From Crocinitomicaceae bacterium (GTDB taxonomy: Bacteria; Bacteroidota; Bacteroidia; Flavobacteriales_D; Crocinitomicaceae), in contig JANRBR010000041.1 of assembly GCA_030727405.1 (NCBI GenBank), positions 1 to 47,545 on the forward strand: a stretch of DNA of 47,545 nt, given 5' to 3'. A program made the translations under genes and the position numbers. The stretch's first letter is position 1. The number at the start of each line of letters is the position of its first letter. Shown in pieces: positions 35,515 to 43,637 of the stretch. A model generated the notes under the pieces. It ran no database searches, was not told the DNA's origin, and saw only the letters and a list, made by a program, of their open reading frames with translations.

Positions 35515-36105
35515 ATGAAAAGACTATTTGACATCATTTTTTCTGGAATTGTTCTCCTTTTCTTCCTGCCTTTAGGTTTGATGATTGCATTGAGCATTGT
35601 CCTTGAATCAAGGGGTGGGATTTTTTTCAAGCAAGAACGAATTGGTCGAAACGGGGTACCTTTTGGCTTGCTGAAATTTCGGTCCATGCGCACAAATTCG
35701 GAACTTGGCGGAAAGATTACGGTGGGTTCTCGGGATGCACGAATTACGAAGGTGGGTTACTATTTGCGTAAATTCAAATTAGATGAATTCCCACAGTTCA
35801 TCAATGTTTTAAAGGGCGAAATGAGCATCGTTGGACCGCGGCCTGAAGTAAAAGATTTCGTTAATTTGTATACTGACGAACAGCGCCTAATTCTTCGCGT
35901 AAGACCTGGAATTACAGATGAAGCATCCTTGGCCTATTTCCATGAAAATGAACTTTTAGCAAAGTCGGATAATCCACAACATACCTACATCCATGAGGTC
36001 ATGCCGGCGAAACTAAAACTGAACCTGAAATACATTTCCAATCCAACCTTAGGTCAAGATCTTGTGATCATCTGGAAAACATTTGCAAAAATCTTTCGCG
36101 CTTAA
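35515..36105 (+). CDS. Bacterial sugar transferase (monotopic phosphoglycosyl transferase)
   Basis: 196 residues from the ATG at 35515 (MKRLFDIIFSGIVLLFFLP, the classic family start); GTG 35503 would add four residues. One re-entrant N-terminal hydrophobic helix precedes the catalytic domain with FFKQERIGRNGVPFGLLKFRSM, KFKLDEFPQFINVLKGEMSI and VGPRPE, followed by RPGITDEASL. The Asp-Glu dyad is in LDEFPQ. Such enzymes move a sugar-1-phosphate from UDP-sugar to undecaprenyl phosphate and thereby start a surface glycan or glycolipid. It stands alone here, in contrast to the usual location in a glycan cluster. Confidence 0.92.
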   Translation: MKRLFDIIFSGIVLLFFLPLGLMIALSIVLESRGGIFFKQERIGRNGVPFGLLKFRSMRTNSELGGKITVGSRDARITKVGYYLRKFKLDEFPQFINVLKGEMSIVGPRPEVKDFVNLYTDEQRLILRVRPGITDEASLAYFHENELLAKSDNPQHTYIHEVMPAKLKLNLKYISNPTLGQDLVIIWKTFAKIFRA

Positions 36106-36125
36106 TTTTTTCACTTTTTATTCGA

Positions 36126-36133
36126 TAAATTTG
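36126..36133 (+). promoter_or_regulatory. -7 promoter box of the ars operon
   Basis: TAAATTTG, a full consensus match. The start of transcription would fall near 36138-36141, just before the inverted repeat at 36145. Confidence 0.55.
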
Positions 36134-36144
36134 TTCTTATATCG

Positions 36145-36168
36145 TAATATTGCAATGTAGCAATATTA
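36145..36168 (+). promoter_or_regulatory. Probable ArsR operator
   Basis: Perfect 9-bp inverted repeat, TAATATTGC and GCAATATTA, with a 6-base spacer, centred 21 bases before the arsR ATG. ArsR/SmtB dimers bind AT-rich repeats of this kind. Its place just past the predicted transcription start fits repression by blocking RNA polymerase, released by As(III). Confidence 0.7.
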
Positions 36169-36177
36169 TACGACAAG

Positions 36178-36501
36178 ATGGGAACAACAAAAAGCGCGGT
36201 GTTTAGCGAGGAAATTAACGATTTAGCTTTATTATTCAAAGCATTGGGTCATCCAGCCAGGATTGCCATCATTCAATTTCTGCGAGCCCAGGAAACATGC
36301 ATTTGTAACGATCTAGTGAATGAACTTCCGCTTGCTCAGCCTACCATTTCTCAGCATCTAAAAGAACTGAAAAATGCGGGAATCATTCAAGGTAATGTTT
36401 CTGGAACGAGCCTCTGTTATTGTTTGAACCAAGATAAAATAAAGGAGTTGGACGCATTTTTAGCATCCCTCAAATACGATCAAAGTCCAACATGTTGTTA
36501 A
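36178..36501 (+). CDS. arsR: ArsR-family metalloregulator (As(III)-responsive repressor)
   Basis: 107 residues, winged helix-turn-helix dimer. The DNA-recognition helix is in QPTISQHLKELKNAGII. The metal-sensing motif ETCICNDL supplies Cys41 and Cys43; extra cysteines occur at 80, 82 and the last two residues (SPTCC, 106-107). Start of a four-gene operon with DUF6428, an arsC-like phosphatase and an ACR3 pump; gaps are 12, 10 and 8 bases. Regulated by its own operator at 36145-36168. Confidence 0.93.
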   Translation: MGTTKSAVFSEEINDLALLFKALGHPARIAIIQFLRAQETCICNDLVNELPLAQPTISQHLKELKNAGIIQGNVSGTSLCYCLNQDKIKELDAFLASLKYDQSPTCC

Positions 36502-36513
36502 ATAAAAGAAGCC

Positions 36514-36987
36514 ATGAAATTAAGTGAATTTAAATCAAATTTGACAGGAATGACAACGGTGTCGTTTCAATTACTTGATGGATCAACCGTTCCTGCGCAT
36601 TTCCACATTACTGAGGTTGGACATGTTCAGAAACGATTTATTGATTGTGGAGGAACCACGCGTTTGGAAGACCGAATCTGTTTTCAATTGTGGGAGGCCG
36701 AAGATTTTGATCACCGACTTCAGGCGGATAAATTGATGAAAATCATTGAATTGTCAGAGCGAACATTGAACTTGCCAGATGAGGAAATCGAGGTTGAGTA
36801 CCAAAGTGCTACCATTGGTAAATACCAACTTGCTTTTAACGGCATCTCTTTTCAATTATTGACTACTCAAACAGCCTGTTTAGCGGAGGACAAATGTGGC
36901 ATTCCGCCGTCAAAATTGAAGTTGAACTTGGTTGAATTATCCCCATCCACAAAAACGACGTGTACACCAGGAGGAGGTTGTTGCTAA
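36514..36987 (+). CDS. DUF6428 family protein with Cys-rich tail, arsenic-linked
   Basis: 157 residues, predicted soluble. The N-terminal half has the family pattern (PAHFHITEVGHVQKRFIDCGG, FQLWEA). The middle resembles an alpha/beta domain, and the C-terminus carries cysteines at 122, 128, 150, 156 and 157, ending CTPGGGCC. The vicinal pair at the very end recalls thiolate ligands for As(III). The DUF is often found beside arsR, and its place between arsR and arsC suggests a role in handling arsenite, perhaps as a chaperone or thiol carrier; this is inference. No catalytic motif is visible. Confidence 0.75.
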   Translation: MKLSEFKSNLTGMTTVSFQLLDGSTVPAHFHITEVGHVQKRFIDCGGTTRLEDRICFQLWEAEDFDHRLQADKLMKIIELSERTLNLPDEEIEVEYQSATIGKYQLAFNGISFQLLTTQTACLAEDKCGIPPSKLKLNLVELSPSTKTTCTPGGGCC

Positions 36988-36997
36988 AATTGAGCGT

Positions 36998-37606
36998 ATG
37001 AATGTAAAGTTGAATCAGTTTTCAGAAGAAATCATCCTTCAATTTGAGTTGATTCCTGCGGATCGAAAATTATTGCTGAACAAGTTGACTTCCTATATCC
37101 AAGGAAATCGAAATGCAGGTAAGGAATCTTTATTGATGTTCATCTGCACACACAATTCAAGAAGAAGTCATTTCGGACAAATTCTTTGCGCATTGGCGGC
37201 TGACTTTTATCAGGTAACAGGCATTAAAACCTATTCTGCGGGCACAGAAGTAACGGCATTTCATCCGAATGCAATTGTAGCGCTTCGTTCCATAGGCATG
37301 GAGATTCAGTCAGCAGACAATGGTTCAAATCTACATTATAACGTTTCATGGGGTTCCACTTATTCGTTGGATGCGTATTCTAAACTTATTGACGATGTAG
37401 GTAATCCTAAAGAACATTTCGCAGCAATCATGACGTGCACGCATGCAGAGCAAAACTGTCCTTTTGTACTTGGCGCCGATTTTCGAATAGGATTGCCTTT
37501 CGAGGATCCGAAAGTATATGATGGCACTCCGCAAGAAGCTGCAATGTACTTGAGTCGCGTGCATCAAATGGCGATAGAATTGTATTATGTATTTTCCAAA
37601 TTATAA
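36998..37606 (+). CDS. arsC: Low-molecular-weight phosphatase-type arsenate reductase
   Basis: 202 residues from the ATG at 36998; a frame extending to 36932 overlaps the previous gene and is unlikely. The P-loop CTHNSRRS (Cys50, Arg56, Ser57) is the C-X5-R-S motif of low-molecular-weight phosphatases and thioredoxin-coupled ArsC. The N-terminal 45 residues form an extra helical extension absent from the approximately 130-residue standard ArsC. The middle motif AIMTCTHAEQNCPF holds two cysteines, with a third in the P-loop, able to form the disulfide relay. Function: reduction of As(V) to As(III) for export by the downstream pump. It could also be a protein tyrosine phosphatase. Confidence 0.82.
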   Translation: MNVKLNQFSEEIILQFELIPADRKLLLNKLTSYIQGNRNAGKESLLMFICTHNSRRSHFGQILCALAADFYQVTGIKTYSAGTEVTAFHPNAIVALRSIGMEIQSADNGSNLHYNVSWGSTYSLDAYSKLIDDVGNPKEHFAAIMTCTHAEQNCPFVLGADFRIGLPFEDPKVYDGTPQEAAMYLSRVHQMAIELYYVFSKL

Positions 37607-37614
37607 CAACGAAT

Positions 37615-38670
37615 ATGACGAATCAAACTGAAGTGAAACGCTTGTCTTTTCTAGATCGCTACCTAACGCTCTGGATTTTTCTAGCCATGATATTGGGGGT
37701 AGTTATCGGCAATATTGTTCCCGATATGGATCAAAAATTAGATGCGCTTTCATACGGAACGACGAATATTCCCCTTGCGATAGGCCTCATATTGATGATG
37801 TATCCACCCTTAACGAAAGTGCAGTTTTCTAAAATTCCAAGCATACTTTCCAAGCCCAAGTTGTTATTGGTGTCCTTTTTTATCACCTGGATTGTTGGTC
37901 CATTTTTGATGTTTTTATTGTCCGTGCTTTTTCTAAAAGAGTATCCTGAGTATATGACCGGGTTAATCGTAATTGGGCTTGCTCCATGCATTGCGATGGT
38001 CATTGTATGGAACGAGTTGGCGGATGGAAATCGAGAGTTAGTTGCAGGCTTGGTTGGAATCAACAGTTTGTTGCAAGTGTTTTTCTTTTCTTCTTATGCC
38101 TATTTCTACCTAGAAATCGTCTTGCCTTTGTTCGGGATTAAAGGTTTAAGCTTGGATATTTCAATGCTCGAAATTGCGAAAACAGTTGGTGTTTATTTAG
38201 GAATTCCTTTTGTTTTGGCACTTATTAGTCGTTGGTTCTTCATCCAGAAAAAAGGAGAAGCATGGTTCACGCAAAAGTTCATCCCTTTTGTTTCTCCATG
38301 GACCTTAATTTCCCTTTTGTTTACCATTGTGGTCATGTTTAGTCTAAAAGGAAAAATGATGATGACAATTCCTTTTGATGTCTTGAAAATCGCGTTGCCA
38401 TTGGTGATTTATTTTGCCTTGATGTTTGTATTGATGTTTATTACATCCCGCTTCATGGGAGCAACTTATTCAGATACTGCGGCTTTATCCTTTACAGCTT
38501 CAGGCAACAATTTTGAATTGGCAATTGCGGTTTCCATCGGGGTTTTCGGTCTGCATTCTGGAGAAGCATTTGCGGGAGTAGTTGGACCTTTAGTTGAGGT
38601 TCCTGCACTCATAATTCTTGTCAAATTGGCTCAGTTCTGGCGAAAAAAGTGGTTTACAAACCCTTCGTGA
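37615..38670 (+). CDS. acr3: ACR3-family arsenite efflux transporter
   Basis: 351 residues and ten predicted helices of the BART fold. The conserved Cys125 lies in GLAPCIAMVIVWNELADG and the conserved Glu301 in SGNNFELAIAV, both required for As(III) transport in the family. N-terminal block: LDRYLTLWIFLAMILGVVIG. It exports As(III) across the inner membrane, driven by the proton gradient. It completes the ars operon, eight bases after arsC. Its end overlaps the convergent pseudouridine synthase gene by 17 bases. Confidence 0.95.
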   Translation: MTNQTEVKRLSFLDRYLTLWIFLAMILGVVIGNIVPDMDQKLDALSYGTTNIPLAIGLILMMYPPLTKVQFSKIPSILSKPKLLLVSFFITWIVGPFLMFLLSVLFLKEYPEYMTGLIVIGLAPCIAMVIVWNELADGNRELVAGLVGINSLLQVFFFSSYAYFYLEIVLPLFGIKGLSLDISMLEIAKTVGVYLGIPFVLALISRWFFIQKKGEAWFTQKFIPFVSPWTLISLLFTIVVMFSLKGKMMMTIPFDVLKIALPLVIYFALMFVLMFITSRFMGATYSDTAALSFTASGNNFELAIAVSIGVFGLHSGEAFAGVVGPLVEVPALIILVKLAQFWRKKWFTNPS

Positions 38671-39337
38671 TTTCTTGCCAAAGTCGGTCAGAAGGTACTG
38701 GAGCGATTACTGAGATGTCTTCTTTTGATGTTGGGTGTGTGAATTTTAAGTAGCGCGCATGAAGGCAAATGGATCCATCAGGATTCGATCGTTTGGCGCC
38801 ATATTTCACATCTCCTTTAATGATGCATCCAATGGAACTCAATTGAACGCGAATCTGATGATGTCGTCCCGTTTCTAAGGTGATTTCCAAAAGGTGGTAG
38901 CGATCACCAGAAGCTAAAAGTCGGTAAGAAAGGATGGCTTGTTTGGATCCTGAAACCGATGCATTGACTGGGTAACTTTTATTTTGGGTTTCATTCTTTT
39001 TTAAATGATGAATCAATTTTCCAGTCGTTTCTTCCGGTGCGTTTTCTACGATTGCCCAATAAATTTTATTCGTTTCCTTGTCTCGGAATTGAGCGTTTAA
39101 GCGTTCAAGTGCTTTACTCGTTCGTGCAAAAACCAAGGCCCCACTTGTTGGACGGTCCAATCGATGTACGACACCACAAAAGACGTTTCCTGGTTTCTGG
39201 TATTTTTCTTTGAGGTAGGCCTTGATTTCATCCGGCATGGTTACATCACCCGTTTTATCGCCTTGAACGATTTCCGACGCCAATTTATTTACCACAATCA
39301 CGTGGTTGTCCTCATGAAGTATGCGCTCAGCGATCAT
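38654..39337 (-). CDS. RluA-family pseudouridine synthase
   Basis: 227 residues. The catalytic motif GVVHRLDRPTSGALVFARTS places the catalytic Asp at residue 61. A further block is LETGRHHQIRVQLSSIG, and ICLHARYLKFTHP is near the end. There is no N-terminal S4 domain, as in the small RluA or TruC-like forms, so the target (23S rRNA or tRNA) cannot be told. It overlaps the stop of ccsBA by four bases (ATGA), so it is translated from the same mRNA. Confidence 0.9.
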   Translation of the reverse strand: MIAERILHEDNHVIVVNKLASEIVQGDKTGDVTMPDEIKAYLKEKYQKPGNVFCGVVHRLDRPTSGALVFARTSKALERLNAQFRDKETNKIYWAIVENAPEETTGKLIHHLKKNETQNKSYPVNASVSGSKQAILSYRLLASGDRYHLLEITLETGRHHQIRVQLSSIGCIIKGDVKYGAKRSNPDGSICLHARYLKFTHPTSKEDISVIAPVPSDRLWQEITKGL

Positions 39338-42300
39338 TCGGACAATAGGTCTTTTTTGTTTTTCTGTTCCATCTTGTAATTACGAATTCCAGCAATGACG
39401 GTGAAAAGCACAAAAAACAAAATGGTTAAGGTTAACCAAGCAGGAAATTTACCTAGTCCATCACCATTTGCGTACGAGTGCAATCCTACAAGCATGAAAT
39501 TAACACCGAAGAAGGTAAATAAAATCGCAGAATAACCCCAGAAAGACATGACGTTGAAAACAAATTTTCCGCTAAGTTTTGGAATGAAACGCAAGTGTAA
39601 AATCACGGCGTAAACAAGAACTGAAACCAATGCCCACGTTTCTTTTGGATCCCATCCCCAATAGCGACCCCATGATTCATTTGCCCATATTCCTCCTAGG
39701 AAAGTACCGATGGTTAACATAAATAATCCGATGGTCATGGTCATTTCTGACACATAGGTCAATTCATTGATGTTAATGGTTACAATGACTTTATTGCGTT
39801 CGTTTCGAACGGTGTATAGGATTAAATTTAAAAAGCCAAGTATCGCTGCTAAACCGAGGAATCCATAACTTCCAGTGATGATTGCCACGTGGATTTTTAA
39901 CCAATACGATTTCAAAACAGGTACCAAAGGCGTGATTTCTGGATCAAACAAACTCAGTTCAGTAACAAAAATCATCAAAGAAGCAAGAATGGCTGTTCCA
40001 GCGAGGATGACAATGTTTTTACGTGTGAAGCTAAATCCAGCAATCATGGTTACCCAGGCGATGAAAACCACTGCTTCGTAACCATTACTCCAAGGTGCAT
40101 GGCCGGAGATGTACCACCGCATGGCAAGACCTGATGCTAGATAAACAAACACCACCAATAATAGTGTAATCATCACACGGTTGATCCATTTTTGGACCTG
40201 AACAAAGCGCGATTTTGCTGAACGAAAAATTCCGATAAATGAAACAATCAACAACAGAAAACCTAATGTAAGCAGCATTTGATAAGAATGCTTGAAAATC
40301 TCCATTTTATTGTAGGAAATCTCCATTTTAACGGCCTTTTCGGAAGGAACAACGGATGCACTCACTTTGCGTTGATGCCACTTAATCTTTTTGAGAACAC
40401 TTTCTGCCTTTGAGAAATTGTGTTTTTTGGCTCCTTCGTCAATCAAGGAAATGTAACTTAGAACTTGTAAGGATGCTGCGGTGTCTACCTGAAAAGGAAT
40501 GAACCATGTGTGATTAGCATCGCCTTTTTTAGGAACAACGCGCAAGTATTTCCACATGATGATTCCTTGAATGACTTCAAACTTCTCATTGAGTTTTATG
40601 AGTTTTTTATCAAATTCATTGCGTTGAGATTCTAAGCGTTGGTGCGCAATTTTGTATTCTTTTAACCATTTAAATTGCTGCGTTTTCGCATCAACTAAAT
40701 CCATCACGCTTGCATATTCTCCCAGTTTCAACGGAGCACGAAGGTTACTAGGGACTTGAACGATTTTCTGGTTTATCCAATATTGTGGATACATTTGGAT
40801 GCTCATGATGGTCTGCACCGCATTGTAATTTTTATACCGGTTGCTTCGGTGTATTTTACGCAACAATTGGTCACACAACGTATGCATCGGAGAAATACGT
40901 CCTTCGTAGTCTTGCACCAATAAGGATGCGAGCTTTTCCGAATGTTCCTCAGTCATGACTCGGTAAATGTTTGCGACAGGATTTGCATTGTGAACATGTT
41001 CTTGCGCGAAATTGGTTGCCTGAATGGATATAAATCCTAATGCGAGCATCAGGCTCATTAAACTACTTCGTTTTGCTTTTAATTTCTTCATACGGTCATT
41101 CAGTTCTCGAAAGCGTCCTACTGGAGCAAAGAGTGACATAAGCATTCCAATGCTCATCAATAGGTATCCTAAATACGTGATGTTTGTTCCCCACCAATCA
41201 TGATTCACACTTAATTTTGTTCCTTCTTCGTTTTCTGGAGTTGCAGGATTGTCTAGTTCGTAAGAAGATTGGAAGAATCGATAGCCATCATAGTCCATCA
41301 CATTGTTCATGAAAACTTTACGGTCTTTTTTCACCTTTCTTTTTTGGTCAATAATGGTTAAGTCACTTGAAAAAGAAGAGGGAGATTCACTTCCAGGATA
41401 TTTATCCAATTTAAAATCTTTACACAAAACTTGAAAATCGATTGGTTTTCGTATGGACCCGTATTCCAATTGATACATCACGTTATTCATGGCGAAACGC
41501 GCTGGAGTAGGGATGGCACCCATTCCTCCTTCCAATTGAATGATCTTGCTCGCCTTGCCGTCGGAAACACGCACGGTTAAATAATCTGAACCTACATTTT
41601 TCTTTCCAGAAGGCATAAGGAACTTCTTTGCATGTTTCAAGGCGCGCTTAAACACAAATTGCTGATCACCACAATGATATAATGTCGTTGTTTTGAATTC
41701 AACCCATTGATTTAAAGGAACCGTTGTAAACATGGAGTCAGGCACTTCTTCTCCATTTTGACGTGCTTTTTTCATAAGCGACATGGGTAAAAAAGTAAGG
41801 GGAACGGCCGTTTTAATTTGAATGCTATCGCCTTTTATGCGCACTTGCATTCCAGGAGATTTAGGAACTGGTCCAAAAGAAAGTGGAACCATACCAACCA
41901 TGAAGAAATCATTTTCCGCTAAGAAATTCGAGGTCATACCGTCCGTAATTAATTCTAGGGAAGTTTCTTTAAACGATTGACGAACAACGAGTGAATCAAT
42001 CATTTTAGGCTGAAAATCAACGAAACTTACTGCAATGTTTTTTTTCGAAAAATCGGTATTGTAAGCAAAATCGTTATCGGTGATTTCTGATAAATAACAT
42101 TTGTGCGCTTCCGTTTTTGTTTTTCCGGTTGCCAAGTCTTGCATATGAACAAGCAAATGAGGCTCAGAGGTGTAAATAAAATCGGATGTGGTTCCTTCCT
42201 TAATGACCATTAGTCCTTCAAAGCTGATGTACCGCGTAATGGCTGCTCCGAAAAGAATGACAATGAACGAAAGGTGAAAAAGCAACATCGCAATCTTTTC

Positions 42301-42522
42301 ACGTTGAAACATTTTGTATTTGAAGATATTGGAGATTAGGTTTAATCCCAAATAGACCAAAAGGATTTCAAACCATGTGGCATTATAAATGATGATTTTT
42401 GCACTTTGAATTCCGTAGATGGATTCAATGAATGTTGCAGTACCGATGCCAAGGAGAAAAAGCAATAAGCCTATTGTCATGAATCGCATCGAGAATAGAG
42501 AAGCAAGTAGTTTGTCTAACAT
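39334..42522 (-). CDS. ccsBA: Fused cytochrome c biogenesis protein CcsBA (ResB-ResC)
   Basis: About 1062 residues from the ATG at 42522 (MLDKLLASLFSMRFMTIGL); a TTG two codons earlier is less likely. The N-terminal half is ResB-like: helices near 12-90, a large periplasmic domain, and a helix near 450-470. The C-terminal half is CcsA/ResC-like with the haem-binding WWD element (SWGRYWGWDPKETWAL) and conserved His residues in flanking loops. In system II this complex carries haem out and attaches it to apocytochrome c. Fused forms occur in Bacteroidota and epsilonproteobacteria. A -7 box lies 16 bases before the start. Confidence 0.93.
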   Translation of the reverse strand: MLDKLLASLFSMRFMTIGLLLFLLGIGTATFIESIYGIQSAKIIIYNATWFEILLVYLGLNLISNIFKYKMFQREKIAMLLFHLSFIVILFGAAITRYISFEGLMVIKEGTTSDFIYTSEPHLLVHMQDLATGKTKTEAHKCYLSEITDNDFAYNTDFSKKNIAVSFVDFQPKMIDSLVVRQSFKETSLELITDGMTSNFLAENDFFMVGMVPLSFGPVPKSPGMQVRIKGDSIQIKTAVPLTFLPMSLMKKARQNGEEVPDSMFTTVPLNQWVEFKTTTLYHCGDQQFVFKRALKHAKKFLMPSGKKNVGSDYLTVRVSDGKASKIIQLEGGMGAIPTPARFAMNNVMYQLEYGSIRKPIDFQVLCKDFKLDKYPGSESPSSFSSDLTIIDQKRKVKKDRKVFMNNVMDYDGYRFFQSSYELDNPATPENEEGTKLSVNHDWWGTNITYLGYLLMSIGMLMSLFAPVGRFRELNDRMKKLKAKRSSLMSLMLALGFISIQATNFAQEHVHNANPVANIYRVMTEEHSEKLASLLVQDYEGRISPMHTLCDQLLRKIHRSNRYKNYNAVQTIMSIQMYPQYWINQKIVQVPSNLRAPLKLGEYASVMDLVDAKTQQFKWLKEYKIAHQRLESQRNEFDKKLIKLNEKFEVIQGIIMWKYLRVVPKKGDANHTWFIPFQVDTAASLQVLSYISLIDEGAKKHNFSKAESVLKKIKWHQRKVSASVVPSEKAVKMEISYNKMEIFKHSYQMLLTLGFLLLIVSFIGIFRSAKSRFVQVQKWINRVMITLLLVVFVYLASGLAMRWYISGHAPWSNGYEAVVFIAWVTMIAGFSFTRKNIVILAGTAILASLMIFVTELSLFDPEITPLVPVLKSYWLKIHVAIITGSYGFLGLAAILGFLNLILYTVRNERNKVIVTININELTYVSEMTMTIGLFMLTIGTFLGGIWANESWGRYWGWDPKETWALVSVLVYAVILHLRFIPKLSGKFVFNVMSFWGYSAILFTFFGVNFMLVGLHSYANGDGLGKFPAWLTLTILFFVLFTVIAGIRNYKMEQKNKKDLLSE

Positions 42523-42538
42523 GTGCAAAAATTTAGTG

Positions 42539-42546
42539 CAAAAATA
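42539..42546 (-). promoter_or_regulatory. -7 promoter box of ccsBA
   Basis: TATTTTTG on the minus strand, a full match to TAnnTTTG, 16 bases before the ATG at 42522. Confidence 0.4.
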
Positions 42547-42557
42547 CGACTTGTCCG

Positions 42558-42588
42558 TTTGATTCTTGCTAGGAAAGAGGTAATCTTG
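42558..42588 (+). promoter_or_regulatory. Promoter of the esterase operon
   Basis: TTTG at 42558-42561, 19 bases, then TAATCTTG (one mismatch to TAnnTTTG) at 42581-42588; 26 bases to the ATG. It is back to back with the ccsBA promoter. Confidence 0.45.
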
Positions 42589-42614
42589 TGAAATTAATTC
42601 ATCATTCGTAAAAA

Positions 42615-43619
42615 ATGAAGCCTTTTATTCCCTTTTTGATTGTTTTTTTCATCCGAATAGGAACACTTGGCGCACAAATAAAACATCAGGATTATTCCGT
42701 AATACTTGATCAAAAAGTTGCCAAAGGCACTTTAAATTGTTTTGATTTTCCTTACCGAGATTCGATGAATCGAAAGGTCTTGATTTGGTTACCTTCTGAT
42801 TATCGTCCAACAAAAAAATATGCTACAATTTACATGCATGACGGACAAATGTTGTTTGATTCAACGGTTACTTGGAATAAAAAAGAATGGAGAGTGGATG
42901 AAACAGCGGATAGCCTCATTTCAAATGGAATTACACGTCCGTTCATTGTGGTTGGAATGTACAATGATCCGACCAATCGCTATGCTGAATTTTTTCCCGA
43001 ACAGGTCACAAAATACATGGATTCCAATTACCTTAAAAAACTCAAAGAAACCTTATGGAATGGTCGTTTAAGGGCGGATGATTATTTGAATTGGATTACG
43101 AAAGAATTAATTCCTTTTGTGGAAAGAAACTATGCGGTAAGTCGAAAGCGAGCGGATCGATTCATGATTGGATCCAGCATGGGCGGATTAATTTCGCTTT
43201 ATGGATTAACACAAAAACCAAAATCATTTGGCGGGGCAGCTTGTTTATCGATACACACACCGATGATAAACTACCAAATGACGGGTAAAGATACCATGGA
43301 GCAATTAGCACTTCCATTTAACAGGTACCTCGCAGAAGAATTACCTTCACCAAATAAAGTAAAATTATACATCGATCGGGGTACGGAAACATTGGATGCA
43401 TTTTATGGACCATATCATCAGCTTCTATTAAAAACCCTTGGAGAGCAGGGCTTTGAAATTGGTCCAAACTACCTCACACTCATTTGTCACAAAACTGCTC
43501 ACGATGAGGTTTCTTGGGCAAATCGCTTGTCAGTTCCTTTGAAATTCTTATTGATAAATGATTCAGATCTCTTAAGACCATCCAAACATTTTTATAAATT
43601 TGTCAAAGGTCCGTTTTAG
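42615..43619 (+). CDS. Secreted esterase, D-family alpha/beta hydrolase
   Basis: 334 residues, signal peptide about 1-20 (ending GTLGA). The esterase domain shows VLIWLPSDY, ATIYMHDGQMLF, the nucleophile motif MIGSSMGGLIS (Ser188), and a C-terminal catalytic His in HKTAHDEVSW. Sequence order resembles the esterase D/Fes (enterochelin esterase) group, common in Bacteroidota as carbohydrate or peptide esterases. The substrate is not clear. It heads a four-gene run; the next gene starts 18 bases later. Confidence 0.82.
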   Translation: MKPFIPFLIVFFIRIGTLGAQIKHQDYSVILDQKVAKGTLNCFDFPYRDSMNRKVLIWLPSDYRPTKKYATIYMHDGQMLFDSTVTWNKKEWRVDETADSLISNGITRPFIVVGMYNDPTNRYAEFFPEQVTKYMDSNYLKKLKETLWNGRLRADDYLNWITKELIPFVERNYAVSRKRADRFMIGSSMGGLISLYGLTQKPKSFGGAACLSIHTPMINYQMTGKDTMEQLALPFNRYLAEELPSPNKVKLYIDRGTETLDAFYGPYHQLLLKTLGEQGFEIGPNYLTLICHKTAHDEVSWANRLSVPLKFLLINDSDLLRPSKHFYKFVKGPF

Positions 43620-43637
43620 GATAATGTAAAGAAAGGA

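Noticed and set aside
36932..36997. Longer arsC-like frame overlapping DUF6428
   Set aside because: The extra residues are the out-of-frame reading of the Cys-rich tail of the upstream gene; the ATG at 36998 follows that stop by a normal 10 bases.
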